This document shows, one piece after another, positions 41,994 to 51,631 of a stretch of 64,000 nucleotides of DNA. Every line of letters begins with the position of its first letter. Position 1 is the first letter of the stretch. The notes beneath the pieces were generated by a model, which worked only from the letters and a program-made list of their open reading frames with translations, was not told where the DNA came from and ran no database searches. This DNA is from Sphingomonas sp. (GTDB lineage Bacteria > Pseudomonadota > Alphaproteobacteria > Sphingomonadales > Sphingomonadaceae). Location: NCBI GenBank assembly GCA_017304655.1, contig JAFKLY010000003.1, forward strand, positions 620,001 through 684,000, read 5' to 3'. The position numbers and the translations under genes were made by a program.

Positions 41994-43573
41994 CAGGCGC
42001 CCTCGCTTTCTTCGTCAGCGAACCAGTGTGCGCGCGCGGCCATGATGATCTCGTTGCCCTGCTCTTCGTTGAGGCCATATTCGGCCAGAACGCCGCCCTT
42101 CTCTTCGGGGCCTGCATCGCGGCGGCGACGCGGATCGACGCGCTTCTTGGCGATGAGTTCATCGGTCGCGAGATCGGCCAGATCGTCGAGCGTCTTGATG
42201 CCGGCCTTGCCGAGCGTGACCAGCATCGCCTCGGTCAGGTGCGGGATCTCGGCCAGCGCGTCCTCGACACCAAGCGAACGGCGCTCCTCGCGGGCAGCGG
42301 CCTCGCGGCGCTCCAGCGCTTCCTGCGCACGGCTTTGCAGCTCCTGCGCCAGCTCGTCGTCGAAGCCTTCGATGCTCGCCAGCTCGTCGATGCCGACATA
42401 GGCGACTTCCTCCAGCTCGGTGAAGCCTTCGGCCACCAGCAGCTGCGAGAGCGTCTCGTCCACGTCCAGTTCGTTCTGGAACAGCTCGGAGCGCTGCACG
42501 AACTCGCGCTGGCGCTTCTCGCTCGCGTCCGCCTCGGTCATGATGTCGATCGCCTTGCCCGTGAGCTGGCTGGCGAGACGAACATTCTGGCCGCGACGGC
42601 CAATGGCGAGGCTGAGCTGATCGTCGGGAACGACCACCTCGATGCGCTCCTCATCCTCGTCGATGACGACGCGGCTGACGGTGGCGGGCTGGAGAGCGTT
42701 GACGACGAAGGTCGCCGTGTCCTCGCTCCAGGGGATGATGTCGATCTTCTCGCCCTGCATTTCCTGCACGACGGCCTGCACGCGACTGCCCTTCATACCG
42801 ACGCAGGCGCCGACCGGATCGATCGAGCCGTCATGGCTGATCACGCCGATCTTGGCGCGGCTGCCCGGATCGCGCGCGGCGGCCTTGATCTCGATGATAC
42901 CATCGTAAATCTCGGGCACTTCCTGCGCGAACAGCTTCTTCATGAACTCGGGATGCGCGCGGCTGAGGAAAATCTGCGGCCCGCGATTCTCGCGGCGGAC
43001 GTTCAGGATCAGCGCACGCACGCGATCGCCGACGCGGACGACTTCGCGCGGGATCTGCTGGTCGCGGCGGATCACGCCCTCGGCGCGGCCCAGGTTCACG
43101 ACGACATGACCGAACTCGACCGACTTCACCACGCCGGTGATGATCTCACCAGCGCGGTTGTGGAATTCGTTATACTGGCGCTCGCGCTCGGCATCGCGCA
43201 CCTTCTGGAAGATCACCTGCTTGGCGCTCTGTGCGTCAATGCGGCCAAGGTCGATCGCCGGCAGCGGATCGACGATGAAGTCGCCCACCACGGCATCGGC
43301 CTGCAGCTTGCGCGCGGCCTTGAGGTCGACCTGTTTGAAATAGTCCTCGACCACCTCGACCACTTCCACGACGCGCCACAGGCGCAGGTCGCCGGTGTCC
43401 GGGTCCAGCTTCGCGCGAATGTCGTTCTCCGCACCATAGCGGGCGCGGGCCGAGCGCTGGATCGCATCTTCCATGGCCTCGATGACGATCGCCTTGTCGA
43501 TCATCTTCTCGCTCGCCACCGAGTTGGCGATGGCAATCAGCTCGGCCTTGTTGGCAGAAATGGCGTTGGCCAT
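41993..43573 (-). CDS. nusA: Transcription termination/antitermination protein NusA
   Basis: NusA controls pausing, termination and antitermination by RNA polymerase. The 526-residue protein has the N-terminal polymerase-binding domain, an S1 domain (GEIITGVVKSVEFGHVVVNLGRAEGVI) and two KH domains (PVGACVGMKGSRVQAVVQEM; LAIGRRGQNVRLASQLTG). The C-terminal helix-hairpin-helix part, with LGKAGIKTLDDLADLATDEL, is typical of alphaproteobacteria. It follows rimP by six bases. Confidence 0.97.
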   Translation of the reverse strand: MANAISANKAELIAIANSVASEKMIDKAIVIEAMEDAIQRSARARYGAENDIRAKLDPDTGDLRLWRVVEVVEVVEDYFKQVDLKAARKLQADAVVGDFIVDPLPAIDLGRIDAQSAKQVIFQKVRDAERERQYNEFHNRAGEIITGVVKSVEFGHVVVNLGRAEGVIRRDQQIPREVVRVGDRVRALILNVRRENRGPQIFLSRAHPEFMKKLFAQEVPEIYDGIIEIKAAARDPGSRAKIGVISHDGSIDPVGACVGMKGSRVQAVVQEMQGEKIDIIPWSEDTATFVVNALQPATVSRVVIDEDEERIEVVVPDDQLSLAIGRRGQNVRLASQLTGKAIDIMTEADASEKRQREFVQRSELFQNELDVDETLSQLLVAEGFTELEEVAYVGIDELASIEGFDDELAQELQSRAQEALERREAAAREERRSLGVEDALAEIPHLTEAMLVTLGKAGIKTLDDLADLATDELIAKKRVDPRRRRDAGPEEKGGVLAEYGLNEEQGNEIIMAARAHWFADEESEGA

Positions 43574-43578
43574 GACGT

Positions 43579-44130
43579 TCAGTCTTCCTGTTCCTGGGTG
43601 ACGATTTCGTCCGCACCCTCGGTGGAGAGTGGGACAGTAGCAGAAATCAGCGCGTCCGTCAGTATGAGCTTGGCGCTGTCGACATTCATGAAGGGCGTGA
43701 CGACCCGGCCGGACTTGGGATCATCCAGCAGCACCGCCTCACCCTCGATGCCGGCGAGCAGGGCCTTCACCTGCTTGCGCCCGCCCTCGATCGGCTCGAC
43801 GAAATGAACCCGCGCCTCATGCCCGATCCAGTCGGCGAAATCCTTTAGGCGCGTAAGCGGCCGGTCGATGCCAGGCGAGCTGACCTCCAGCCGATAGGCG
43901 TCCTCGATCGGGTCCTCGCCCGCTTCCTCCAACGCATCCAGCCGTTCGGAAACCCGGCGCGAGAGCGCCGCGCAATCATCAATGGTGAGCTGGCGCGTCG
44001 CCGGCCGCTCTGCCATGATCTGCAGCGTCTGCTCTTCCCCTTTGCCGAACAGCGCCACACGCACGAGATCGAAGCCAAGCGCACGTGCCTCGGCATCAAT
44101 CATCGCAGTCAGGGCGTTCATGTCCGCCAT
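43579..44130 (-). CDS. rimP: Ribosome maturation factor RimP
   Basis: RimP is needed for 30S subunit assembly. The 183-residue protein has the N-terminal domain with LGFDLVRVALFGKGEEQTLQIM and TIDDCAALSRRVSERLDALE, and the middle motif YRLEVSSPGIDRPLTRLKDF, diagnostic of the family. A C-terminal SH3-like part follows. It is the first gene of the operon; its promoter must lie just upstream of 44130. Confidence 0.95.
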   Translation of the reverse strand: MADMNALTAMIDAEARALGFDLVRVALFGKGEEQTLQIMAERPATRQLTIDDCAALSRRVSERLDALEEAGEDPIEDAYRLEVSSPGIDRPLTRLKDFADWIGHEARVHFVEPIEGGRKQVKALLAGIEGEAVLLDDPKSGRVVTPFMNVDSAKLILTDALISATVPLSTEGADEIVTQEQED

Positions 44131-44622
44131 CAGGTCTCCAGCCTTGAAATACCATGCAGCTTCGTCGCCGGCCCCTTTCGGCGCCGGCCCTAACAGTCTC
44201 GCGATGTCAGGAAAGCAAGGCGCATATAGGCATAGTCGCCAACCAAGGCAAGCAGGATGACGCCGGCACGCGGGGGCAGCTGCGCGCCGCGACGGAAGTG
44301 TAAATTATCTTAAACATCGGAACTTTTTCGCATCGTCCGATAGAGCGCCTATTACCCGATATAAACTATTGATAATTATCAGTTGTTAATCATTTGGAGT
44401 AACCCTAACCCCCTGTTATCCGGCGACAACTGTCCAATTTCGGGTCAAGTGAACATGGTTGCCGGCTTTGACACGCGTGCCAGACGGGGCATATGGCCCC
44501 TGTCAGTTGGAGCGTATCTGTTTTCAAACCCTTGGAAATTGGTCGATCCAGCGCGGCGCTTCCACCAGTGGGAACTTTGGCGAAGGAAGCGACGGCCTAT
44601 ATCGTTAGTGGGAGTTGTGGGA
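44131..44622. other. Divergent promoter region between rimP and PEP-CTERM gene 2
   Basis: No supported gene is present: the open frame to 44383 has no family content before the PEP-CTERM start. From about 44290 the sequence becomes A/T-rich (GTAAATTATCTTAAAC; TAAACTATTGATAATTATCAG) and includes a perfect 12-bp palindrome. It should hold the rimP promoter near 44140-44250 and the PEP-CTERM promoter further right. Confidence 0.5.
44370..44381. promoter_or_regulatory. 12-bp perfect palindrome upstream of PEP-CTERM gene 2
   Basis: TGATAATTATCA is its own reverse complement within an A/T-rich stretch 240 bases before the gene. It could be an operator; no regulator family is assigned. Confidence 0.35.
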
Positions 44623-45363
44623 ATGAATATGCATAACGTCATCAAGAAGGCTGCCTTCGTGGCCGCCACCTCCATCGCCGCAGCTGCCATGCTGCCGGCC
44701 TCTGCTTCGGCTGCGACCTTCGTTCTGACGAGCGGCAGCAACAATGACGGTTCCATCGGCAACGTGCGCACCTACACCGGTTCGGACGGCACCCAGCTGG
44801 AAGTCACGGCTTACAGCCTCGCTGGCGGTTCGACCCTGTCGGCCGGCGCCGTCGGCGCCTACACGCCGGGCCTCGGCGTCATCAACAGCTTCGGCTGGAA
44901 TGGCGATGGTTCGCACACGGTCGATAACAGCGGCAATGTCGATATCCTGGTGTTCCAGTTCAACAAGGTCGTCACTGTCGACAAGGTTGGTCTCGCTGCC
45001 TTCGGCGACACCGACATCAACTATGCCATCGGCAGCACCGTGACGCCGTTCTCCGGCACGCTGTCGATCCCGAACTATGCGACCTTCACGTCGCTGTTCG
45101 GCTCGTCGATCCTGTCCAACGGCACTGGTTCTGACGAGAATCGCGACATCAACCCGAGCAACCTCTCGGGTAACCTGTTCTACGTCGCGGCTGCCTTCTC
45201 GAACTCGAGCAGCAACGACAGCTTCAAGGTGAGCGGCATCACCTACACCGCCACGCCGGCGGTGCCGGAGCCGGCCACCTGGGGCATGATGATCTGCGGT
45301 CTCGGCCTCGCCGGTGCCGCCATGCGTCGCCGCAAGGCGAATGCCTCGGTCAGCTTCGCCTGA
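44623..45363 (+). CDS. PEP-CTERM sorting domain protein 2
   Basis: From the ATG at 44623 (MNMHNVIKKAAFV) the protein has 246 residues. A signal peptide is cleaved near ASASAATF (residue 30). The mature part is rich in Ser, Asn, Thr, Gly and Asp, and a C-terminal VPEPATWGMMICGLGLAGAAMRRRK sorting signal follows. An earlier in-frame start at 44383 adds hydrophobic, non-conserved residues and is rejected. The protein is probably surface-anchored or released after exosortase processing. A strong terminator follows. Confidence 0.88.
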   Translation: MNMHNVIKKAAFVAATSIAAAAMLPASASAATFVLTSGSNNDGSIGNVRTYTGSDGTQLEVTAYSLAGGSTLSAGAVGAYTPGLGVINSFGWNGDGSHTVDNSGNVDILVFQFNKVVTVDKVGLAAFGDTDINYAIGSTVTPFSGTLSIPNYATFTSLFGSSILSNGTGSDENRDINPSNLSGNLFYVAAAFSNSSSNDSFKVSGITYTATPAVPEPATWGMMICGLGLAGAAMRRRKANASVSFA

Positions 45364-45389
45364 TCGACCGCGCGCAAGCGATTTCGGGA

Positions 45390-45417
45390 AAGGGGGCCTG
45401 CGTGGCCCCCTTTTCTT
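45390..45417 (+). terminator. Intrinsic terminator after PEP-CTERM gene 2
   Basis: Stem AAGGGGGCC/GGCCCCCTT with a 5-base loop TGCGT is followed by TTTTCTTTT. Confidence 0.88.
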
Positions 45418-45548
45418 TTCTGGCCGGCCGCCTTCATCGACAGGGCCAGCCACGTCAGCCAAGCCATTGTTCCGGCTGATACCCTACCGCATCGTCCGCT
45501 TTGCGGTTATCGTCCCCGGCAAATCACTGCTGCTGGAGACCTGATGTC

Positions 45549-46700
45549 ATGAATGCCCGGACGCTTGGCCTCGCCTGTTCCTTTTCGCTTGCCCTGCTCG
45601 CCTGCTCCGGCGCCTCGACACCGGGCGAAGCCCAGCCGCCCGCACAAGTGACAACGCCCGCGCAGACGGACCTGCCCTTCACGCTCACGCCGGTCGGCAC
45701 GTTCGAGAGCCCATGGTCCATGGCCTTCCTGCCCGATGGCAAGATGCTGGTGACGCAGAAGAAGGGCGCGATGATCCTGTTCGACCCCAAGGATGGGAGC
45801 AAAACGACCCTCGCCGGCACGCCGGACGTGGTGAGCACCGGACAGGGCGCGCTGATGGACATCGTCCTCGCGCCCGACTTCGCCAGATCCCGCAAGATCT
45901 ACTTCAGCTATTCCGAAGCGGGCGAAGGCAAGACCAATGGTGTCGCGCTCGCCACGGCGACGCTGGACGAACCCGGCGCGTCCCTGAAGGACGTGAAAGT
46001 TATCTTCCGCGCTACGCCCTATATCGAGAGCGGCGCGCATTGGTCCGGCCGCATCGCCTTCTCACCGGACAACAAATATCTCTTCTTCACCAATGGTGAG
46101 CGGGCCAAGGCCGATCCGGCGCAGGACCCCAAGGCCACGCTCGGCAAGGTGCTGCGCCTCAATCTGGACGGTACGCCGGCCAAGGGGAACCCGCTTGCGG
46201 CGAAGGGCTTCCACCCCGCCATCTGGTCCTATGGACACCGCAACCTGCTCGGCATCGTGTTCGACAAGGACGGGCGCCTGTGGGAGACCGAGATGGGGCC
46301 GTTGGGCGGCGACGAGGTCAATCTCGTCAAGCCGGGCCTCAATTATGGCTGGCCGCGCGCCTCGAACGGCAGCAATTACAACAAGAGCGACATTCCCGAT
46401 CACAAGCCGGGCGATGGTTATGAGCCGCCCAAGGTCTTCTGGAATCCCAGCCTCGCGCCCGCCAGCATGGCCTATTACAATGCCGGGCTGTTTCCTGGCT
46501 GGAAGAACTCGCTGTTCATCACGGGCCTCTCGGGCATGGCGCTGGTCCGCGTGAAACTCGATGGCGAGAAAGCGACCGAAGCCGATCACTGGAAAATGGG
46601 CGTGCGCCTGCGCGCCGTGCGGACCGGGCCTGACGGCGCGCTCTGGCTGCTGGAAGACGGCCCGACCGGGCGGATGCTGCGGGTCACGCCGAAGGGGTGA
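45549..46700 (+). CDS. PQQ-dependent sugar dehydrogenase-like lipoprotein
   Basis: This 383-residue protein has a lipoprotein signal ending LALLACSG. The rest is a six-bladed beta-propeller of the soluble glucose dehydrogenase / aldose sugar dehydrogenase (GSDH) family: FESPWSMAFLPDGKMLVTQKKG, GRIAFSPDNKYLFFTNGER, YGHRNLLGIVFDKDGRLWETEMGPLGGDEVNL and GMALVRVKLDGE are family segments. The enzyme would oxidise sugars in the periplasm using PQQ and Ca2+. The exact substrate is unknown; no PQQ synthesis genes are nearby. Confidence 0.85.
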   Translation: MNARTLGLACSFSLALLACSGASTPGEAQPPAQVTTPAQTDLPFTLTPVGTFESPWSMAFLPDGKMLVTQKKGAMILFDPKDGSKTTLAGTPDVVSTGQGALMDIVLAPDFARSRKIYFSYSEAGEGKTNGVALATATLDEPGASLKDVKVIFRATPYIESGAHWSGRIAFSPDNKYLFFTNGERAKADPAQDPKATLGKVLRLNLDGTPAKGNPLAAKGFHPAIWSYGHRNLLGIVFDKDGRLWETEMGPLGGDEVNLVKPGLNYGWPRASNGSNYNKSDIPDHKPGDGYEPPKVFWNPSLAPASMAYYNAGLFPGWKNSLFITGLSGMALVRVKLDGEKATEADHWKMGVRLRAVRTGPDGALWLLEDGPTGRMLRVTPKG

Positions 46701-46708
46701 GACCAAGC

Positions 46709-46738
46709 GCGCGCCTCCCCCGCTCCGGAGAGGCGCGC
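46709..46738. terminator. Hairpin between convergent genes
   Basis: A 9-bp stem GCGCGCCTC/GAGGCGCGC lies in the 45-base gap between the sugar dehydrogenase and phytase stops. There is no T-run, so function as a shared stop is only likely. Confidence 0.5.
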
Positions 46739-46745
46739 CCTTGCG

Positions 46746-47816
46746 CTAATTCAGGCCGAGTGCCGCGACGATATCCGCCCAGGCGACCAGTTTGAAGTTC
46801 TGGGCCATGGCGCCGTTGTGACCATCCTGCGCGATGAACAGGCCGCCGGGATAGGCCGGCCCGAAGTCGCCGAGCATCAGCTCGATACCATCGGTTTCTT
46901 CCGACCCGCCGATGGACGCGCCGTCGACGACACGGAAGCGGCCGACATAGCGCTCGTCCGGCAGGCTGTAGACCGTATAGGCATTGTCACCCTGGCTGGA
47001 GACGACGACATAGCCGCCCGTCTCGCCCATCGCCGCGAGCGCCACGCCCTCGGCATCGGCGACGATCGCCTTGCCATCCGCCGCGCCGATCATCACGGGC
47101 GAAGTGGACCCCGCGTCGAAGCGCCAGAGGCCGACATCTTCCTCGGCGACATAGAGCTTGCCGGTGCGGTCATCGACGACGCAGCCTTCCGACTGAGTGC
47201 CGAGCTTCATCGTACGCACGGTCTTGCCGGTCGGCGTGGCGCCAGACGCATCGATCAGCACCTGATGGATCGTGCCGTCCTTGAGCACGATGTAAGCCGA
47301 AACGCCCTGCGCATCGCGGCCGAGGCAGACGCCATAGGCCTCCCCTGCCCCGCCGGCGATCGTGCCGAGCGCGGTCAGCTTCGCACTCGCCGGATCGAGC
47401 CGAAACAGTGCGAGCTTCGCATTCGCCACATCGTTACGGTCGCTGGCGACGACGAGGATGCCCGGCGCGCCGCTGATGGTCACATCGGCCTTCAAGTCGA
47501 CATTGTTGACCCGCCCGGCATCGATGAAGTCCCGCTTCGCCCCGTCGAGGCCATAGACATAGAGCCCGGCCTTCTTGTCCGTGCCGACGATCAGGCTCGC
47601 CGCCGGATTGACCGCGTTGCGCCAGATCGCCGGATCGTCCGCTGCATCGGCATTGTTCGTGCCGACCGGCTCGGTCTCGCCACGCGCGGTGACGGAGACC
47701 GCCGGATTGGCACTGGCGATGCGCTGCGCAATGGGGATTTCGCGCTCCACCGGGGCGCAGGCCGCGAGGCACAGCGCACCGGCAAGGATCGTGCCCTGCT
47801 TGAGGAGAGCCCGCAT
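46746..47816 (-). CDS. Beta-propeller phytase
   Basis: This 356-residue phytase releases phosphate from phytate; it is exported by a lipoprotein-type signal (LAGALCLAACAP). Family segments include DAADDPAIWRN, LIVGTDKKAGLYVYGLDG, NNVDLKADV, GIELMLGD and FIAQDGHNG, with acidic residues that bind calcium. The start codon overlaps the TonB-receptor stop by one base (TGATG). The frame is open to 48092, but those residues lie within the receptor gene and are not part of the enzyme. Confidence 0.9.
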   Translation of the reverse strand: MRALLKQGTILAGALCLAACAPVEREIPIAQRIASANPAVSVTARGETEPVGTNNADAADDPAIWRNAVNPAASLIVGTDKKAGLYVYGLDGAKRDFIDAGRVNNVDLKADVTISGAPGILVVASDRNDVANAKLALFRLDPASAKLTALGTIAGGAGEAYGVCLGRDAQGVSAYIVLKDGTIHQVLIDASGATPTGKTVRTMKLGTQSEGCVVDDRTGKLYVAEEDVGLWRFDAGSTSPVMIGAADGKAIVADAEGVALAAMGETGGYVVVSSQGDNAYTVYSLPDERYVGRFRVVDGASIGGSEETDGIELMLGDFGPAYPGGLFIAQDGHNGAMAQNFKLVAWADIVAALGLN

Positions 47817-50599
47817 CAGAAGTTCACGCGCACGCCGCCTGCAAAGCGCCGGCCGAAGCGCTCCCACTCCATCGTGTAGATGTCCGTATGCGGCGTCGGA
47901 ATGCCGGTCGCGGTGAGCAAGTTGCCCGGCTCGGCATAGCGGCGACCCGGCTTGTTCAGCAGGTTCGAAGCATCGAAATACACCTCGACATTGGGCGTGA
48001 CAGCGAAGCGCGCCGAGAAATCCATCTCGTCGTCTGCTGCCCAATAGGTGTCGCCGGCATCGGTCAGATCGTCCGCCACGCTGTCGAGCCACTTGCTACG
48101 GCGCTGATAGTTGAGGCGCAGCGAGATGCCATACTTCTCATAATATGCGCCAACATTGTAAATGAGGTCGGACGTGCCCGGCAGGCGCACCTTGCGGGCC
48201 GGCACGCCGTTGATTGCCGGCTTCGTCACGCGGCTGTTGTTGACTGTCACGTTGGCCGAGATACCGAAGCCACCCATGAAATCCGGCAAGCCAAGCTGCT
48301 GGGTCCAGGGTTCAAGCTGGAGCTGGGCGGCAGCCTCTGCGCCGTAGATGCGCCCGTCACCGCCATTGGTAATGCGCGACAGATCATAGGTCGAGCGATC
48401 GAAGCCCGGCGTGTTGAACTCGGTGGAGTTGAACTTGCTGCGCTGGCGATACAGTACGTCCTCGACGCGCTTGTAGAACGCGCCGACCATCAGATAGCCC
48501 TGCGGACGGACATACCACTCAAAATAGGCGTCCACGCCATAGGCCCGCTCGGGCTTCACATCCGGATTGCCGGCCGAGATGGTCTGATCGCTGTCGCTAA
48601 TGACATAATTGGGCCGAAGCTGGTCATAATCCGCGCGGGCCGCGCCGGAGTTGAACGAGAGGCGCAGCTTCTTCGTGTCATCCAGATTGTAGTTCACGTG
48701 CAGGCTGGGGAACGCCATCGTCTGTTCGGCGCTCTTGGTGATCGGCGTGTTGACGCTGCCGTTGGTCACGACCGCCTTGCCGCGGTTCTTCAGATGCTCG
48801 AGGCGCACGCCGCCGATGATCGAGCCCCAGTCATATTTCAGCGTCGCCATGGCAAAGCCGGCATAGACCCGCTCGCGCACGTCGTAATTATTGCCGAGGT
48901 TCGGTGAGAAGGCATAGAGGCCGCGCGCGGCGTCTGTCACCTGGCGCATCTTCTCCGTGTCGAAGTAGCGGAAGGTGTAAGCCATCGGAATCTTGCCGAG
49001 GAAGCTCCTGTTCAGCGAGAAGAGATTATAGTCCGTCGGCATGCCGATGGCCGCGAACTGCGCGGTCGTGTTCAGAACCAGCGAGTTCTCGTCGGCCACC
49101 TTGGTGCGCTGGTCGAACTGGAAGCCCAGCTTGATGATGGCCTCACCGCCAAGGAGGGAGGTCTCGCGGCCAATCACCAGCTTGCCGGTATAGGCCTTGG
49201 TCGTGTCGATCGCATTGAGCATCGACAGCGAGGACAGCGGCTTGGTGAAGCCATCGATCGCCGTCACCGGATAGCCCGCCTGATAGCGCGTGGGGGTGGA
49301 AAGCTGCACGGTCGAGAAGAGGTTCAGCACCGAGCGGTTGGGATCGGAGAAGTCATAGGCCACGGTCGGGCGCAGGGTGCGCGTGCTCGGGCTGTCCCAG
49401 CTCGCCTCGCCCACCACCGAGCGGTCGTCCTTGGATTCAGTGTAGTTGCCCAGCCAGTTGAGCGTCCAGCCGTCGCCAAACTGGTGCGTGCCTTCCAGTG
49501 TGTTCGTGAAGATCGACTGGCGGAAAGCGCGCAGCGTCGAACGCTGGCGAATGTCGATGCCGTAGATCGTGCCCTTGAGCGGCGTGTTGCCGATGCAGAC
49601 ATCGGCATAGCCGGTCGTCGTCGGGGTCGGGTTGATCGCGGTCGAGCAGGCCGCGCTGGCATTGGACAGGTCGGACTGGCGATCGTCGAGGTCGAAGCGA
49701 TAATTGTCGCGCGCCTCGTCATCGGTGAAGATCGTATAGATCGAGCGCACCGAGATGGTGTTGTCGCTGTCCGGCTTCCAGTCGAGCCGGCCCGAGAGCG
49801 ACCAGTTCTTGCGCGTCAGGCGATAGAGCTTGTTCTCCGCCTCAGCGGGCCAGAAGCGGGTTTCCCAGCCCGGCCGCTTGTCCTGATTCACGCGCTCGTA
49901 ATCGGTCTCGAAATTGTCCGTGATCATCGCCCGCTTGAAGTAGCTCGCGGAGAGCAGCACGCCGATCTCGCCCGATCCCGCGTTGAAGCGGTCGGAGACG
50001 ACGACGGAGGCTTCCTCCTCCGGGCGGTCGCCGAGGATCGCGTGACCAAGGCCAGCCTTGCCGGTGAAGTGGAAGCCATCATAATCGAAGGCCGAGCGGG
50101 TTACGACGTTCACATTGCCCGAGACCGTCTCGCCGGGCATGTCCGGCGTCACGGCCTTGGAGACGATGATCTTGCCGGCAATGGCGGAGGGAATGGAGTC
50201 GAAGCGCGCGTCGCGGCCTTCCGGGCTCACCACGTTGATCCCGTCGAACGAAAGCGTCGTCCAGTAATTCGGCGCACCGCGCAGTGAGATATAGCGCGCC
50301 TGGCCCTGATCGCGCTCGACCGCGACGCCCGGGAGGCGGCTGGTCGCCTGGGCGATGTTCTGGTCGGGCAAGCGGCCGACGCTGTCCGCCGCGGCAACCG
50401 CCACCAGCGAATCTGAATTCTTCTGGACCAATAGCGCCGCCGCTTCGGATTCCGCGATCGGGCGCGATCCGGTCACGACGATATCGGCGGCCTCGTCGGA
50501 CGCCTCGGCCGGGACTTGCGCCTGCGCCTGCGCGGCCACGAATGCGCTGCCGCACAGCAAAATGGTGCGGGCACGATTCGAGATACGACGAACTGCCAT
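47816..50599 (-). CDS. TonB-dependent outer-membrane receptor, paired with phytase
   Basis: This 927-residue receptor has a signal peptide (cleavage near AQAQAQ), a TonB-box-like ADIVVTGS, and a plug domain (NSDSLVAVAAADSVGRLPDQNIAQATSRLPGVAVERDQGQARYISLRG). A large beta-barrel ends in WERFGRRFAGGVRVNF, with the terminal aromatic residue needed for assembly. Its close coupling with the phytase suggests uptake of phytate-derived inositol phosphates or the Ca/Mg complex. Substrate is inferred from context only. Confidence 0.93.
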   Translation of the reverse strand: MAVRRISNRARTILLCGSAFVAAQAQAQVPAEASDEAADIVVTGSRPIAESEAAALLVQKNSDSLVAVAAADSVGRLPDQNIAQATSRLPGVAVERDQGQARYISLRGAPNYWTTLSFDGINVVSPEGRDARFDSIPSAIAGKIIVSKAVTPDMPGETVSGNVNVVTRSAFDYDGFHFTGKAGLGHAILGDRPEEEASVVVSDRFNAGSGEIGVLLSASYFKRAMITDNFETDYERVNQDKRPGWETRFWPAEAENKLYRLTRKNWSLSGRLDWKPDSDNTISVRSIYTIFTDDEARDNYRFDLDDRQSDLSNASAACSTAINPTPTTTGYADVCIGNTPLKGTIYGIDIRQRSTLRAFRQSIFTNTLEGTHQFGDGWTLNWLGNYTESKDDRSVVGEASWDSPSTRTLRPTVAYDFSDPNRSVLNLFSTVQLSTPTRYQAGYPVTAIDGFTKPLSSLSMLNAIDTTKAYTGKLVIGRETSLLGGEAIIKLGFQFDQRTKVADENSLVLNTTAQFAAIGMPTDYNLFSLNRSFLGKIPMAYTFRYFDTEKMRQVTDAARGLYAFSPNLGNNYDVRERVYAGFAMATLKYDWGSIIGGVRLEHLKNRGKAVVTNGSVNTPITKSAEQTMAFPSLHVNYNLDDTKKLRLSFNSGAARADYDQLRPNYVISDSDQTISAGNPDVKPERAYGVDAYFEWYVRPQGYLMVGAFYKRVEDVLYRQRSKFNSTEFNTPGFDRSTYDLSRITNGGDGRIYGAEAAAQLQLEPWTQQLGLPDFMGGFGISANVTVNNSRVTKPAINGVPARKVRLPGTSDLIYNVGAYYEKYGISLRLNYQRRSKWLDSVADDLTDAGDTYWAADDEMDFSARFAVTPNVEVYFDASNLLNKPGRRYAEPGNLLTATGIPTPHTDIYTMEWERFGRRFAGGVRVNF

Positions 50600-50826
50600 G
50601 AAATATTCCCCCTGGTTGGATGTTTGAAGGGGCCGCTAGGGGGTTCCCATGACGCCGACATGTAAGTCTCGCGTCAGATTGGTTGCCTTTTCATGTCAGA
50701 TTTGTGGCATCGGGCTCACTCGGAGCGCCGACCATGCCAGCGCGCGGCCCTCCCATGGCCGAGGCTGATCGCCATCGCGCGCGGCCAGTCAGTTGCGAGA
50801 TCGGGAGGACGCTATATAGAGCGCGC

Positions 50827-51492
50827 ATGCCCAAAGTTTCCTCTGCTCCGGATACCAAGCCGCCCGCCAGAAAGCGCGCCCGGCGGCAAACACCGACGCT
50901 TCGCCGTCAGGATCTTCTGGCCGTCACCATTGATTGTCTCGCCCGGCTCGGTCCGCGCGGCACGACGGGACGGGAAATCTGTCGTCAGGCAGGCGTCTCG
51001 CACGGGCTGCTGCGCCACTATTTTCGCAATCCCGACAATCTCCTCTATGAAACCTATGAGGAAGTCTGCGACCAGTTCGTCGCGCGTCTCGAAGCGGTTC
51101 TCGCGGACGAAACGCTCACGCCGTGGGACGCGATCGATCGCTACTTCGCGGTGCTCTATTCTGAGGAATGGGCCAATGCCAACCTGCTGGGCGCATGGAT
51201 GGCCTTCTGGACGATGGTGCGCAGCAATGCCGAGTTCGCCGCCAAGAGCGAAGAGCACAACATCCAGGTGCGCGAGTTGCTGAGACTCGCCATGTCCCGC
51301 CTGCCAACCGATGGCACGGGCATCCCGGTCGAGGATGCCGTCGTCGTCGTCTCGGCGCTCATGGACGGGATGTGGCTCGACATCTGCCTCTCCCCCACGC
51401 GCACCCCACGCGATCGGGCGCTGGACATGTGCTGCCGAACCGTTCGCAAGCTCATCCCGCCGCTGCCGTCCGACCCGACTGCCGCAAACTGA
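50827..51492 (+). CDS. TetR/AcrR regulator, BetI-like
   Basis: This 221-residue regulator has an N-terminal helix-turn-helix (RRQDLLAVTIDCLARLGPRGTTGREICRQAGVSHGLLRHYF, about residues 30-70) and a helical ligand-binding domain. The layout is like BetI. The frame is open upstream to 50683; the ATG at 50827 is chosen because the basic N-terminus KPPARKRARRQTPTLRR is typical. It precedes an FAD oxidoreductase and an aldehyde dehydrogenase on the same strand and may control them; no operator was identified with confidence. Confidence 0.85.
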   Translation: MPKVSSAPDTKPPARKRARRQTPTLRRQDLLAVTIDCLARLGPRGTTGREICRQAGVSHGLLRHYFRNPDNLLYETYEEVCDQFVARLEAVLADETLTPWDAIDRYFAVLYSEEWANANLLGAWMAFWTMVRSNAEFAAKSEEHNIQVRELLRLAMSRLPTDGTGIPVEDAVVVVSALMDGMWLDICLSPTRTPRDRALDMCCRTVRKLIPPLPSDPTAAN

Positions 51493-51631
51493 CAAGTCTG
51501 GTCAGCTGGCACCGCCCGCTGGCTGACAAGGAACACCGATAGCCACCTTGCTCGCCTGCCATCCCTACTATACGATCGTCCAATAGCAGTGAGGCAACGC
51601 GTGACTATCAGGGCTGGCATAAACGGGCACA

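Noticed and set aside
50600..50826. Pho box upstream of the TonB receptor
   Set aside because: Two TCTGAC half-like sites occur in the minus direction, but spacing is about 25 bases instead of 11, so they do not form a Pho box.
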